From UBA6055 sp965214085 (GTDB taxonomy: Bacteria; Chloroflexota; Anaerolineae; Aggregatilineales; Phototrophicaceae), in NCBI GenBank assembly GCA_965214085.1, contig OZ243937.1, forward strand, positions 3,410,001 to 3,474,000: a stretch of DNA of 64,000 bases, given 5' to 3'. Under the pieces are notes generated by a model that saw only the letters and a list, made by a program, of their open reading frames with translations, was not told the origin of the DNA and did not search any database. Below are positions 43,671 through 51,972 of this stretch, piece after piece (positions within the stretch are counted from its first letter, which is position 1; each line of letters begins with the position of its first letter). Made by a program: the position numbers and the translations under genes.

Positions 43671-44963
43671 ATGACTAAACACAGAGCCTTGGGCAGCGCG
43701 CTGATCCTGGTACTGCTGCTTACGCTTACCATGAGCGCGTCGGCGCAGGACGTAACAATCAAGTGGTTCATGCGCTGGGACCAGAATCGCGTTGAGAACG
43801 TGGCCATGCCCGTCTCGGAAGCCTTCACCGAAGCCACCGGCATCGGCGTCGAGTTTGAGAATATCGGCAGCGGCAGCGACTATTACACCAAGCTGCAGAC
43901 CACCGTCGCCGGTGGCACGCCGCCCGATGTCTTTTATCCCGCCACGCACGTCGCCAACGCCTACGCCAGCAAGGGCGCGCTGCTGACCATCGACGAATTT
44001 GTCGAGCGCGACGGCATCGACCTCTCGGTCTATGACGCCACGATCCTGGCTAACTACATGATTGACGGCGAATTGCATTGCCTGCCCATCGATAACGCCG
44101 CCTTGGTTGTCTACTACAACAAGGAAATCTTTGATGCCGCCGGCGTCGATTATCCGGTAGACGGCTGGACCTGGGATGACTTCGTCGAGACCGCCACAGC
44201 CTTGACCCTGGACACCGACGGCGACGGCGTCACCGACCAATTCGGCGTCGATACTTTCCGCAACTATTGGCCGATGGTGGTCTGGACCAACACTGACCGT
44301 GGCTTGTTCGACGACATTCGCCATCCGACCGAATTCTACGGCCTGGATCAGGGCGTGATCGACTCGGTGCAGTTCGTCGCCGATTTGATTTTGGAACACA
44401 ACGTCATGCCTTCGGACGAGCAGCGCGCTGATATCACCGACCTCTTCGCCGCTGGTAAATCCGCCATGCAAGTGGTGGGCCACTGGCGTATGCAGCGCTA
44501 CCTCGGCTCCGGCTTCGACTTCGATATGGCGGCGCTGCCCTTGGGCGAGAGCGGCGAATCCGTCAATCGCGCTGATGGCAGCTGCTTTGCCATCTCCGCC
44601 GATACCGAGCATCCCGAAGAAGCCTGGCAACTGGTTAAGTTCCTGGCTGGTCCGGGTTCGCTGGGCGTCAACATGCTGCTGGACCTGCAAGTCATGACAC
44701 CGGTATTGTCGGAATTTAAGAGCGACCCGCGCTTCCTGGAACCCGAATTGCTGCCGGGATCCAACAAGGATGCCTTCCTGGCCGGCGCGGGCAATTACTT
44801 CTCGATGTACGATCCGATTCACCCCATGTATTCCGCTTTCGATTCGCTGTGGAAGCAGGAACTGGGCGAAGTTTGGATCGGCGCGGCCAGCGCGGAAGTG
44901 GCTATGCAGCGCATCGCCGATGAGGTTGCTTACATCCTCGAGAACATCGAAGACTACGAGTAG
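43671..44963 (+). CDS. CUT1 sugar-binding protein (system 1)
   Basis: A 430-residue extracytoplasmic binding protein of the SBP_bac_1 family. The signal peptide spans 1-24, ending SASA before QD. There is no lipobox cysteine. The mature protein has the usual AGGTPPDVFYPATH stretch (ligand-side loop) near 78 and the aromatic residues expected for sugar binding. AAGGAG lies 10 nt upstream of the ATG at 43671; the longer open frame upstream lacks a signal peptide and was rejected. A hairpin follows the stop codon. It presumably captures uronate-containing oligosaccharides. Confidence 0.93.
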   Translation: MTKHRALGSALILVLLLTLTMSASAQDVTIKWFMRWDQNRVENVAMPVSEAFTEATGIGVEFENIGSGSDYYTKLQTTVAGGTPPDVFYPATHVANAYASKGALLTIDEFVERDGIDLSVYDATILANYMIDGELHCLPIDNAALVVYYNKEIFDAAGVDYPVDGWTWDDFVETATALTLDTDGDGVTDQFGVDTFRNYWPMVVWTNTDRGLFDDIRHPTEFYGLDQGVIDSVQFVADLILEHNVMPSDEQRADITDLFAAGKSAMQVVGHWRMQRYLGSGFDFDMAALPLGESGESVNRADGSCFAISADTEHPEEAWQLVKFLAGPGSLGVNMLLDLQVMTPVLSEFKSDPRFLEPELLPGSNKDAFLAGAGNYFSMYDPIHPMYSAFDSLWKQELGEVWIGAASAEVAMQRIADEVAYILENIEDYE

Positions 44964-44981
44964 GAACAACTAAGTAAATGT

Positions 44982-45004
44982 GGGCATACATTCGATGTAT
45001 GCCC
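44982..45004 (+). terminator. Hairpin after the system 1 binding-protein gene
   Basis: GGGCATACAT, loop TCG, ATGTATGCCC: a perfect 10-bp stem. Only a short T-rich stretch (ATTTT) follows some bases later, so it may be a weak terminator or an mRNA-stabilising hairpin before the beta-helix gene. Confidence 0.6.
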
Positions 45005-45024
45005 GCTCCTATTTTGGAAACCTT

Positions 45025-46113
45025 ATGCCTAAACGCATTGCGCTAATCTGCTTAATATCGCTTCTGTGCCTAACCGCCATTGCGCAACCCGATGGCAGGC
45101 AATTCTACGTCGCTCCCGAAGGCGACAACAGCAACAGCGGCCTCAACGTATCCCGCCCATTGCGCTCGATCCAGCACGGTCTGCAGTTGGCGCAGCCGGG
45201 CGATACCATTCACCTGGCGCCGGGGCATTATTATCAGGATGTCTACACCGTGCGCGATGGCGAGCCGGGGCGGCCCATCACCATCGTCGGCCCCGCTGAC
45301 GCTGTCGTACACGGCTTAACCAGCCACCGCATTTTCCAGGTGCATCACGATTACATCAGCTTGATCGGCTTCACCATCGACGGCCTGCGCCGCAACGCCG
45401 AGCCCAACCGCATGGGCGCCTTTCGCGAGAAGCTGCTCTACGTCATCGGTTACGATGCGCGCGATGGCGTCAACAACTTGCGCGTGCTGGGCATGACCTT
45501 CCGCAATGCCGGAGAGGAATGCCTGCGCATCAAATACTTTGCCACTTATAACGAAATCGCCTACTCCAGCTTCCATGACTGCGGCATCTGGGACTTCGTC
45601 TTCGACGCGCACGGCGTCGTTGGCGAGGCGGTCTATCTCGGCACGTCAAGCAAACAGTGGGACATCAACCTGACGATTGAGCCCGACGTCACCGCGCATA
45701 ACTGGGTGCATCACAACTTCATGGATACCCAAGGCAATGAGTGCGTCGAAGCCAAAGAAGGCAGCGAGTACAACATCATCGAATACAACGTCTGCACGGG
45801 CCAGAAGGACCCCAATTCCGGCGGGATCGTGTCGCGCGGCAAAGGCAACATCATTCGCCACAACCAGATTTACGGCAATGTCGGCGCCGGCGTGCGGCTG
45901 GGAGGGCACCTCGTAGATGGCATCCAGTATGGCGTCGAGAACGAGGTCTACGGCAATCTGATACAGGGCAACCATGCGGGCGGGGTGAAAGTTATGATTG
46001 ACGGCCAGGCGCGCATCTGCGGCAACGACCTCCGCGATAACGCCGCGGGCGCCGTCAGCGGCAGTTTCGGCGGCGGCTACGACCCGGCAGCGGCCTGCGC
46101 CTCGGCCGCGTAG
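45025..46113 (+). CDS. Secreted right-handed parallel beta-helix protein
   Basis: A 362-residue exported protein with a pectate-lyase-like beta-helix fold. The signal peptide is residues 1-20 (PKRIALICLISLLCLTAIA). A DUF1565-like start FYVAPEGDNSNSG (28-40) and PGDTIHLAPGHYYQD (about 58-72) are followed by repeated short strands with N-x-I patterns (NIIEYN, NIIRHN, NEVYGN). Proteins of this kind often bind or cleave acidic polysaccharides, but no catalytic residues can be named. I chose the ATG at 45025 because it begins the signal peptide. Its last 37 nt overlap the convergent IclR gene. Confidence 0.85.
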   Translation: MPKRIALICLISLLCLTAIAQPDGRQFYVAPEGDNSNSGLNVSRPLRSIQHGLQLAQPGDTIHLAPGHYYQDVYTVRDGEPGRPITIVGPADAVVHGLTSHRIFQVHHDYISLIGFTIDGLRRNAEPNRMGAFREKLLYVIGYDARDGVNNLRVLGMTFRNAGEECLRIKYFATYNEIAYSSFHDCGIWDFVFDAHGVVGEAVYLGTSSKQWDINLTIEPDVTAHNWVHHNFMDTQGNECVEAKEGSEYNIIEYNVCTGQKDPNSGGIVSRGKGNIIRHNQIYGNVGAGVRLGGHLVDGIQYGVENEVYGNLIQGNHAGGVKVMIDGQARICGNDLRDNAAGAVSGSFGGGYDPAAACASAA

Positions 46114-46907
46114 GGCAGCTCGCGCTTTTCCAGCGTGTAACCCAGATTGAGGGAGATGCGCTGCGCCACTTCGCGCACTTTCGCGCCCGAGGACGGTATG
46201 GTCGCTTCATCCAAGCGGGACAATGGGAATGAGACGCTGACGGCGGCGATGGGCACGGCGTCATAGCTATGAATCGGCGCTGAAATACATAATCCGCCGA
46301 TCTCATTTTCCTCGCGCTCGATAGCGTAGCCTTGCCGGCGGAAGTCCTCGAACTGACGCATCAATACCTTAATATCGGTGATGGTGTTCCGTGTCATGGA
46401 TTCAAGCGGGTAAGAATTTAACACTTCCAGAGCCTGCTGCGGCGGCAAGTGCGACAGGATGGCTTTGCCCAAGGCGGTCGAATGTGGCCAGGCGCGCTTG
46501 CCGATGTGATTGCGGAAACCGAGACTCTTGTCGGTCAGCAAGCGCTCAATATAAATGATCTGATTCTCTTCCAGGATCGCCAGGTTGACGCTCTCTGACG
46601 CCCAGTCGCGCAAGTCTTCCAGATCGGGCATGGCAATCTTGCGGATCTCGATCTGATCGAGCAGGACGCCGGCGCGCTCCACAAGTTGCAGGCCCAGGTG
46701 ATAACGGCGGTTCTCTGGATTCTGCGCGATGTAGCCGTTGCGCTCAAGCGTATATACCAGCCCCGAAGCCGTGCTCTTGTGCAAGTTTAGGGCTTTGGCG
46801 ATGTCGGTGATGCCCAACTCCGGCGTCTGGGGACCAAAAAGCGACAAAATATCCAATGCGCGCTGGAGCGACGATATGATCCGCGGATCTTTCCCTCTCT
46901 CACCCAT
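46077..46907 (-). CDS. IclR-family transcriptional regulator
   Basis: A 276-residue regulator. The N-terminal winged helix-turn-helix (about 12-75, with LGITDIAKALNLHKSTASGLVYTLERNGYI) is followed by the effector-binding GAF-like domain (about 90-260, with NHIGKRAWPHSTALGKA). IclR proteins of the KdgR branch repress uronate and pectin catabolism, which would fit the converging operon (inference). GGAG lies 9 nt upstream of the ATG at 46907; the longer open frame upstream reads into a repeat and was rejected. An M element begins 80 bp upstream and must contain or border its promoter. Confidence 0.92.
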   Translation of the reverse strand: MGERGKDPRIISSLQRALDILSLFGPQTPELGITDIAKALNLHKSTASGLVYTLERNGYIAQNPENRRYHLGLQLVERAGVLLDQIEIRKIAMPDLEDLRDWASESVNLAILEENQIIYIERLLTDKSLGFRNHIGKRAWPHSTALGKAILSHLPPQQALEVLNSYPLESMTRNTITDIKVLMRQFEDFRRQGYAIEREENEIGGLCISAPIHSYDAVPIAAVSVSFPLSRLDEATIPSSGAKVREVAQRISLNLGYTLEKRELPYAAEAQAAAGS

Positions 46908-46986
46908 GCGCTGTTTCTCCGTCTGATTCTCAATCCCTATCCTACCGCAAAGCGCGGAAAAAGTATCTGGCGGGTTGACGCCCGTG

Positions 46987-47785
46987 CAGGGCAATCGCAG
47001 CAAAATATATTTCACCACAGAGGCACAGAAGTAGTTCCAAGTTTGTCATGCGAATTTTACCAAAGCAACGATCTGTAGGGCCGACAGCCCGAAACCACGA
47101 GTCGCAGCTGACCAGATTGGTCGCCCCTACACGGAACGCTTATTCGCATGACTTTCTTGGTTTTCTTCTGTGTCTCTTTTTTATTGAAACCTGCTGAACC
47201 TGTCGAAAGCGGGCGACCAGATTGGTCGCCCCTACACGGAACGCTTATTCGTATGACTTTCTTGGTTTTTCTTCTGTGTCTCTTTTTTTATTGAAACCTG
47301 ATGAACCTGTCGAAAGCGGGCGACCAGATTGGTCGCCCCTACACGGAACGCTTATTCGCATGACTTTCTTGGTTTTTCTTCTGTGTCTCTTTTTTATTGA
47401 AACCTGCTGAACCTGTCGAAAGCGGGCGACCAGATTGGTCGCCCCTACACGGAACGCTTATTCGCATGACTTTCTTGGTTTTTCTTCTGTGTCTCTTTTT
47501 TTATTGAAACCTGATGAACCTGTCGAAAGCGGGCGACCAGATTGGTCGCCCCTACACGGAACGCTTATTCGCATGACTTTCTTGGTTTTTCTTCTGTGTC
47601 TCTTTTTTTATTGAAACCTGATGAACCTGTCGAAATATGTAGGGGCGAGCCTTGGCTCGCCCGCACGCGCACAGCATTGGATTTCATATTTTGTGTGAGC
47701 CAAGTCGTGACTTGCGAGCGACTGTGGTTAGATTTAAGTTCGTATAAGGTTCATAGATTTCAGATTCAATTTGATGCGATTGCTC
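46987..47785. mobile_element. M element 4, expanded by a 106-bp tandem array
   Basis: About 800 bp. The left end is CAGGGCAATCGCAGCAAAAT then CACCACAGAGGCACAGAAG. The right end is CTGTGGTTAGATTTAAGTTC, GTATAAGGTTCAT and TTTGATGCGATTGC, mirroring the left end of element 3. The middle is a five-copy tandem array (47119-47636). There is no gene between 46908 and 48098. The 310 bp after the element hold nothing recognisable except the leader of the binding-protein gene. Confidence 0.7.
47119..47636. repeat. Five tandem copies of a 105-107 bp unit
   Basis: Units begin at 47119, 47224, 47331, 47437 and 47544 with GGTCGCCCCTACACGGAACG. Each contains TTATTCGCATGACTTTCTTG, a TTCTTCTGTGTCTC plus T-run segment, and CCTGTCGAAAGCGGGCGACC. 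Two variants occur: CCTGCTGAACC with a shorter T-run, and CCTGATGAACC with a longer one, in the order A, B, A, B, B. Short reading frames through the units repeat with them and are not genes. Confidence 0.85.
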
Positions 47786-48098
47786 AGGGCTTACGCGATA
47801 CGAGGCCGCAGCGCGGAAGCCGTCGGCGCCGATATCAAGGACGCCCGTGTGACAGCCGACCAGCGGGAATTTTTTGGCGAAATTTGCAATAAAATGCTGT
47901 CGCCTAGTATAGTTAGCCAGATTGGCGTGACTGTCGCATAACACCGGCAATTAGCTAAAGAATACGCTGACAGCAACAAGCGGCAAGTGAATGCAGGGAC
48001 ATGGAAACGCGGAGAATTGGAGGAAGACCTTTGCCAGATGATTAGCAAGCGCGTAGCGGATTTGCCCTAGATCTTGATCAAAAGAAAGGACGAAGAAA

Positions 48099-49376
48099 AT
48101 GAAAGGCTTCACCAGAATGCTCTTATTGGCCGCCACGGTAATGCTATTGGCTTCCTCGTTGGGAGCGGCTGCCGCGCAAGACGAACAAGTAACGCTTGAC
48201 CTGTGGATGTTTCTGGACGGCACCGGCTTTTTGCCCTCGGTGGTCGAGGCTTTTGAAGCCGCGCATCCCAACATCAGCGTGCAAATTACCGATGTCCCCG
48301 AAGGCGAATATGTTACCAAAGTAGACACGGCTTTATTGGCCGGGCAACCGCCGGATATCGCATTCCCTTATGTTATCCGCTGGATCAGAGCGGGATTGGT
48401 CGCGCCGATCGACGAGGCATTAGAGGCGGCGGGTGTTGATATTGAAGAATACAACGCCGGCGCTGTTTCGAGAAATTGTTCGCTGGACGGCCGGGTATAC
48501 TGCCTGGGTACATTCACGGCTGGATACAATATCTTCTACAACAAGGATGTCTTTGATGCCGCTGGCCTGCCGTACCTTTCGCCAACGGAGCCGATCACGA
48601 TTGACGAATATGCCGATCTCGTCGCCCAGCTTGCGGTGTACAGCGATGATATGTCGGAGCGGGTTTGGGGCGGGACGCTGCCCATGCCCTGGTGGACGGA
48701 CGCCGCCAATTACTTCAGCGAAGACGGCCGCAGCGTCATCGGCTATGTCAATGACGAGGCGACCGTGCACTTCTATCAGGTCGTGGCGGATATGGCTGGC
48801 ACAAATGCCATCCTGACTGCGGCTGACCTAAGCCTGGCGGGTAACTCCGCCGATGATTTGTTGGCAGCCGGGCAGCTGGCGCTGGCCATGTCAGACAGCC
48901 CGATAGCCCAGCCCTTGCTGGAAGCCGCCGGCGTGAATTGGGGCGCCGCGCCGCCGCCGGTGGAAGCTGAGGGCGACCCGGCCTGGGTATACACAGGCTC
49001 AGATGAATTGATGGCGCTCAGCGGCAGCGACAACCTGGAAGAGGCGCTGCAATTCATTGTCTTCTGGGCCACGGAAGGCAACCGTCTGCGCCTAGAGGCT
49101 GGCGGGCTGCCGATGAATATGCGCCTGGCGGAGGAGATGAACTGGGCGGAAGGCAGCGAGGGCCGCCAGGAATTGCTGCAAGCCATCAGTTTGGGCCGCT
49201 CGACCGTTTTTGTTCCAACTGTCTGGGGCGCTTATGGAGAGATTGCCGAAGCCATCAATAGCTTGATGATCGAAGATGGCATGTCGGCGCAAGAGGCCCT
49301 TGATGAAATCGCGCCCGCCATTCAGGACGACCTGGATCAACTCTGGGAAACCTGGGACACATTCCAAGCCGAGTAA
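48099..49376 (+). CDS. CUT1 sugar-binding protein (system 2)
   Basis: A 425-residue SBP_bac_1-type binding protein. The signal peptide spans 1-26 (TRMLLLAATVMLLASSLG, then AAAA before QD), with no lipobox cysteine. The mature N-terminus LDLWMFLDGTG is typical of the family, and a GQPPDIAFPY loop lies near 84-93. AAAGGACGAAGAAA precedes the ATG. It is the first gene of an importer operon with two permeases. A hairpin sits between this gene and the first permease. The ligand is unknown; the nearest enzymes are the GH32 remnant and an ADP-ribosylglycohydrolase-fold protein. Confidence 0.93.
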   Translation: MKGFTRMLLLAATVMLLASSLGAAAAQDEQVTLDLWMFLDGTGFLPSVVEAFEAAHPNISVQITDVPEGEYVTKVDTALLAGQPPDIAFPYVIRWIRAGLVAPIDEALEAAGVDIEEYNAGAVSRNCSLDGRVYCLGTFTAGYNIFYNKDVFDAAGLPYLSPTEPITIDEYADLVAQLAVYSDDMSERVWGGTLPMPWWTDAANYFSEDGRSVIGYVNDEATVHFYQVVADMAGTNAILTAADLSLAGNSADDLLAAGQLALAMSDSPIAQPLLEAAGVNWGAAPPPVEAEGDPAWVYTGSDELMALSGSDNLEEALQFIVFWATEGNRLRLEAGGLPMNMRLAEEMNWAEGSEGRQELLQAISLGRSTVFVPTVWGAYGEIAEAINSLMIEDGMSAQEALDEIAPAIQDDLDQLWETWDTFQAE

Positions 49377-49387
49377 TTGCCCTGTAG

Positions 49388-49430
49388 AACTAGCGCTGTG
49401 GGACGGTTGCCACGCCCCGCGGCGCTAGTT
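49388..49430 (+). terminator. Intra-operon hairpin between binding protein and permeases
   Basis: AACTAGCGC and GCGCTAGTT form a perfect 9-bp stem, extended inwards by imperfect pairing of CTGTGGG with CCCCGCGG. Only two to three T follow. It probably dampens read-through or protects the upstream mRNA, giving more binding protein than permease. Confidence 0.6.
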
Positions 49431-49446
49431 TCGGAACTTCCAGGTT

Positions 49447-50403
49447 ATGCAAGCGCTTAAACTTACTCGCGCAAATTCACGGATGCGCAGCGGTCGCAAG
49501 CTGGGCGCGATGGAGCGGCGCGAAGAACGCGTCGCCTACCTCTTCCTGTTGCCTTGGCTTATCGGCCTGGTGGTCTTCATCATCGGTCCTGTCATCGCTT
49601 CCCTGCTCATCAGCTTCACGGACTGGAACCTGCTCACGCCACCTAATTGGATCGGGCTGAAAAACTACGAGAAGATGTTTTCCGATCGCGATTTTTATAA
49701 CTCGCTTCGGGTCACATTTCGCTTCGTCATTATGTCGCTGCCCGTCTATACGCTGGTGAGTCTCTCGCTGGCCCTGCTGCTCAATCAGCGCATACGCGGC
49801 ATGTACGTCTTCCGCACAGTACTGTTTATGCCTTCCGTCATCGCCGGCACCGCTGTCGCCGTCTTGTGGTCCATTCTGCTGAACCCCGATGTCGGCGTGG
49901 TCAATCAACTCTTGGGGGCGATCGGCGTTCAGCAGCCGCCACGCTGGCTTGCCAGCCGCGACTGGGCGGTCCCGGCGGTGATCCTGATGGGGCTGTGGGG
50001 CGTCGGCGGCGGGGTCATCATTTATCTGGCTGGTTTGCAAAATATCCCGCCCCACCTCTATGAAGCCGCGACCATCGACGGCGCCAAGCCCTCACAGAAG
50101 TTTCGCTTCGTGACGCTTCCTATGCTGACGCCGAGTATTTTCTTCCAGCTCATTACCGGTTTGGTGGCGGCCTTCCAGGTCTTTGATGTGGCTTATGTTT
50201 TGGCTGGGCGAGGCGGCACGCGGGCCAGCGCGCTGCAATTCTATCTGCTCAACGTGTATGAAGAAGGCTTCCAGAATGGGCGCTTCGGTTATGCCTCGGC
50301 GCTGTCCTGGGTCTTGGTGGTCATTGCGACTATCGTCATCTTGATAACCTTTCGCACCTCCGAACGCTGGGTCTATTACGAGAGCGAGGGGGACGAGTCA
50401 TAA
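49447..50403 (+). CDS. CUT1 sugar ABC importer permease, MalF/UgpA type (system 2)
   Basis: A 318-residue permease with six predicted helices starting near residue 31 (FLLPWLIGLVVFIIGPVIAS). The EAA loop EAATIDGAKPSQKFRFVTLP lies near 214-233. The N-terminal 25 residues are basic and could be shorter, since ATG codons occur at residues 13 and 22; the first ATG has only a weak AGG upstream. It precedes its partner by 2 nt. No ATPase is encoded nearby. Confidence 0.93.
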   Translation: MQALKLTRANSRMRSGRKLGAMERREERVAYLFLLPWLIGLVVFIIGPVIASLLISFTDWNLLTPPNWIGLKNYEKMFSDRDFYNSLRVTFRFVIMSLPVYTLVSLSLALLLNQRIRGMYVFRTVLFMPSVIAGTAVAVLWSILLNPDVGVVNQLLGAIGVQQPPRWLASRDWAVPAVILMGLWGVGGGVIIYLAGLQNIPPHLYEAATIDGAKPSQKFRFVTLPMLTPSIFFQLITGLVAAFQVFDVAYVLAGRGGTRASALQFYLLNVYEEGFQNGRFGYASALSWVLVVIATIVILITFRTSERWVYYESEGDES

Positions 50404-50405
50404 TC

Positions 50406-51317
50406 ATGCCAATCGCCCCCAGTCTGAGACAGTCGCACATTTCTAGTTCGCGTCGCCTGCGCGATGACATCATCCCGCGCGCGCGTAAGCTAGCCCGCTT
50501 GCTGGTCCTCTACGCGGTTCTCATCAGCCTGTGCGGCTTTGTGCTGCTGCCAGTCTCCTGGATGTTGACCGCGGCGCTAAAGCCGGACAGCGTTCCATAT
50601 TATACCATCCCGCCACAGTGGTTCCCAACCGAGCACTTTGAATGGCGCAACTTCGAAACCGCCTTGTTGGATCCCGTCCGCCCATTCCTGCGCTTCACGC
50701 TGAATACATTGATTATCTTCGGCGGCAATGTAGTCGGCACTGTTTTCTCTTGTACGCTGGTGGCTTACGCCTTCGCCAGATTGCGCTTTCGCGGCAGCGG
50801 ATTTCTCTTCAACGTATTGATTATCACCATGCTAATTCCCTGGCAATCACAGATGATTCCACAATTCCTGCTATTTCTTGAATTAGGCTGGTACGGGACA
50901 TATCTGCCGCTGATTGTGCCGTCATTCGCCGGCAACGCCTTCTTCATCTTTCTCATACGTCAATACATGCGCACCTTCCCGCGTGACTTGGACGAAGCGG
51001 CCAAGATCGATGGCTGCAGCTACTTTGGCATCTTTCGATTCATCATTTTGCCCTTGTGCCGTCCCGTGCTGGCGGTGGTGGTGGTATTCATGTTCCTCGG
51101 GTCCTGGGGCGATTTGCTGGGGCCGCTGATTTACCTGAACAACACCGATCAGTTCACCATCGCCATCGGCCTGGCGAACTTTGCCACGCGTTACAATCCC
51201 AACACCAATCTGCTGATGGCGGCCAATCTGGTGATGATGATTCCGCCTATCCTGGTCTTCTTCTTCGCCCAGGAGCAGCTCATCGGCGGAATAGCGTCTG
51301 TCGGTTTGAAAGGGTAG
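50406..51317 (+). CDS. CUT1 sugar ABC importer permease, MalG/UgpE type (system 2)
   Basis: A 303-residue permease, second membrane subunit of system 2. Helix 1 is near 31-52 and the EAA loop EAAKIDGCSYFGIFRFIILP near 196-215. The protein ends in the conserved short tail (IASVGLKG), which matches the system 3 ending (ITVGSLK). It is the last gene of the operon. Two hairpins occur downstream, at 51480 and 51560. Nothing else occupies 51318-51807 except repeat R2. Confidence 0.93.
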   Translation: MPIAPSLRQSHISSSRRLRDDIIPRARKLARLLVLYAVLISLCGFVLLPVSWMLTAALKPDSVPYYTIPPQWFPTEHFEWRNFETALLDPVRPFLRFTLNTLIIFGGNVVGTVFSCTLVAYAFARLRFRGSGFLFNVLIITMLIPWQSQMIPQFLLFLELGWYGTYLPLIVPSFAGNAFFIFLIRQYMRTFPRDLDEAAKIDGCSYFGIFRFIILPLCRPVLAVVVVFMFLGSWGDLLGPLIYLNNTDQFTIAIGLANFATRYNPNTNLLMAANLVMMIPPILVFFFAQEQLIGGIASVGLKG

Positions 51318-51479
51318 CCGATACCCGTGATATTGCGGGGTTGGCAGTAGCTGAACACAAGCGTCCACAGAAGAATCGCCGAGGAAGGGAACAAAGAAGC
51401 GCTAATTTTTAACTGGCGAAATCGCCAATCAACAGGAATCGTGATTATCTAATCGAGGCGAAATCCTTCGTCAGAAAGC

Positions 51480-51507
51480 AAACAAGCGCCAGGCCCGACG
51501 CTTGTTT
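51480..51507 (+). terminator. Possible weak terminator after CUT1 system 2
   Basis: AAACAAGCG, 10-nt loop, CGCTTGTTT followed by ATT. A perfect 9-bp stem but poor in GC, about 160 nt after the permease stop. Confidence 0.45.
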
Positions 51508-51559
51508 ATTCTGAGTGGTCATCTGGCATTTTATGCATGCCAGACGGCAGTAGCCAGTT

Positions 51560-51586
51560 ACTCCCCTCAGTGTATCTGAGGGGAGT
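51560..51586. terminator. Strong hairpin ACTCCCCTCAG / CTGAGGGGAGT
   Basis: A perfect 11-bp inverted repeat with a TGTAT loop. It lies about 240 nt after the permease gene. No long T-run follows, so its direction is uncertain. Confidence 0.55.
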
Positions 51587-51639
51587 ATACTAATTTGCGC
51601 TTGAGATTGTCAAGTTTTGGCCCAGGCGGAAATGGATCC

Positions 51640-51746
51640 TTTTCGATTGAAACAATTACTTTACCATCGAGGACACCGAGAAACTCAAGCGAAATATGCC
51701 ACATTCTTTGTGTGCTTTGTGCCTTTGTGTCTTTGTGGTGAATTTG
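51640..51746. repeat. Dispersed repeat R2, copy 2
   Basis: TCGATTGAAACAATTACTTT, GGACACCGAGAAACTCAAGC and TTCTTTGTGTGCTTTGTGCC match the copy at 15387-15503. The start of the GH32 remnant lies 60 bp downstream. Confidence 0.65.
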
Positions 51747-51807
51747 ACTAAAGATAACACGGCTACTGGCGTATATGATCCCTTAACTTAACTCGAAAGA
51801 AATTGTT

Positions 51808-51972
51808 ATGACCGCTTCGAAAGACGATTTCGCCCAGCAACGGCGTAATCTGGCCCAGGATATCCACCGGCCTGTCTATCACTTCGTTGCGCCCTCAAGC
51901 AGGATGAACGACCCCAACGGCGTGATCCACTGGGGCGGCGAGTATCATCTTTATTCCATTCACGCTCCCTAG
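51808..51972 (+). pseudogene. GH32 beta-fructosidase remnant (N-terminal about 47 residues)
   Basis: A 54-codon frame whose residues about 18-47 (DIHRPVYHF...MNDPNGVIHWGGEYHL) are the unmistakable start of a GH32 enzyme, with the nucleophile Asp in RMNDPNG. The frame then leaves homology (YSIHAP) and stops. A normal GH32 protein has over 450 residues, so at least nine tenths of the gene is missing. Its TAG stop shares bases with the TAG stop of the convergent gene 51969-54128. It is probably a deletion relic. It resembles but is not identical to the GH32 at the left window edge. Confidence 0.85.

Noticed and set aside
43668..44969. Antisense open frame (about 433 codons) opposite the system 1 binding protein
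   Set aside because: It mirrors the binding-protein gene, which has a signal peptide and a good ribosome binding site. The reverse frame has no recognisable domain.
47119..47636. Regular repeats considered as a CRISPR array
   Set aside because: The units are about 106 bp, directly adjacent with no variable spacers, and no cas genes are present.
47222..47892. Short repeated frames starting MVAPTRNAYS within the tandem array
   Set aside because: They recur only because the DNA unit recurs, have no ribosome binding sites and end in unrelated sequence.
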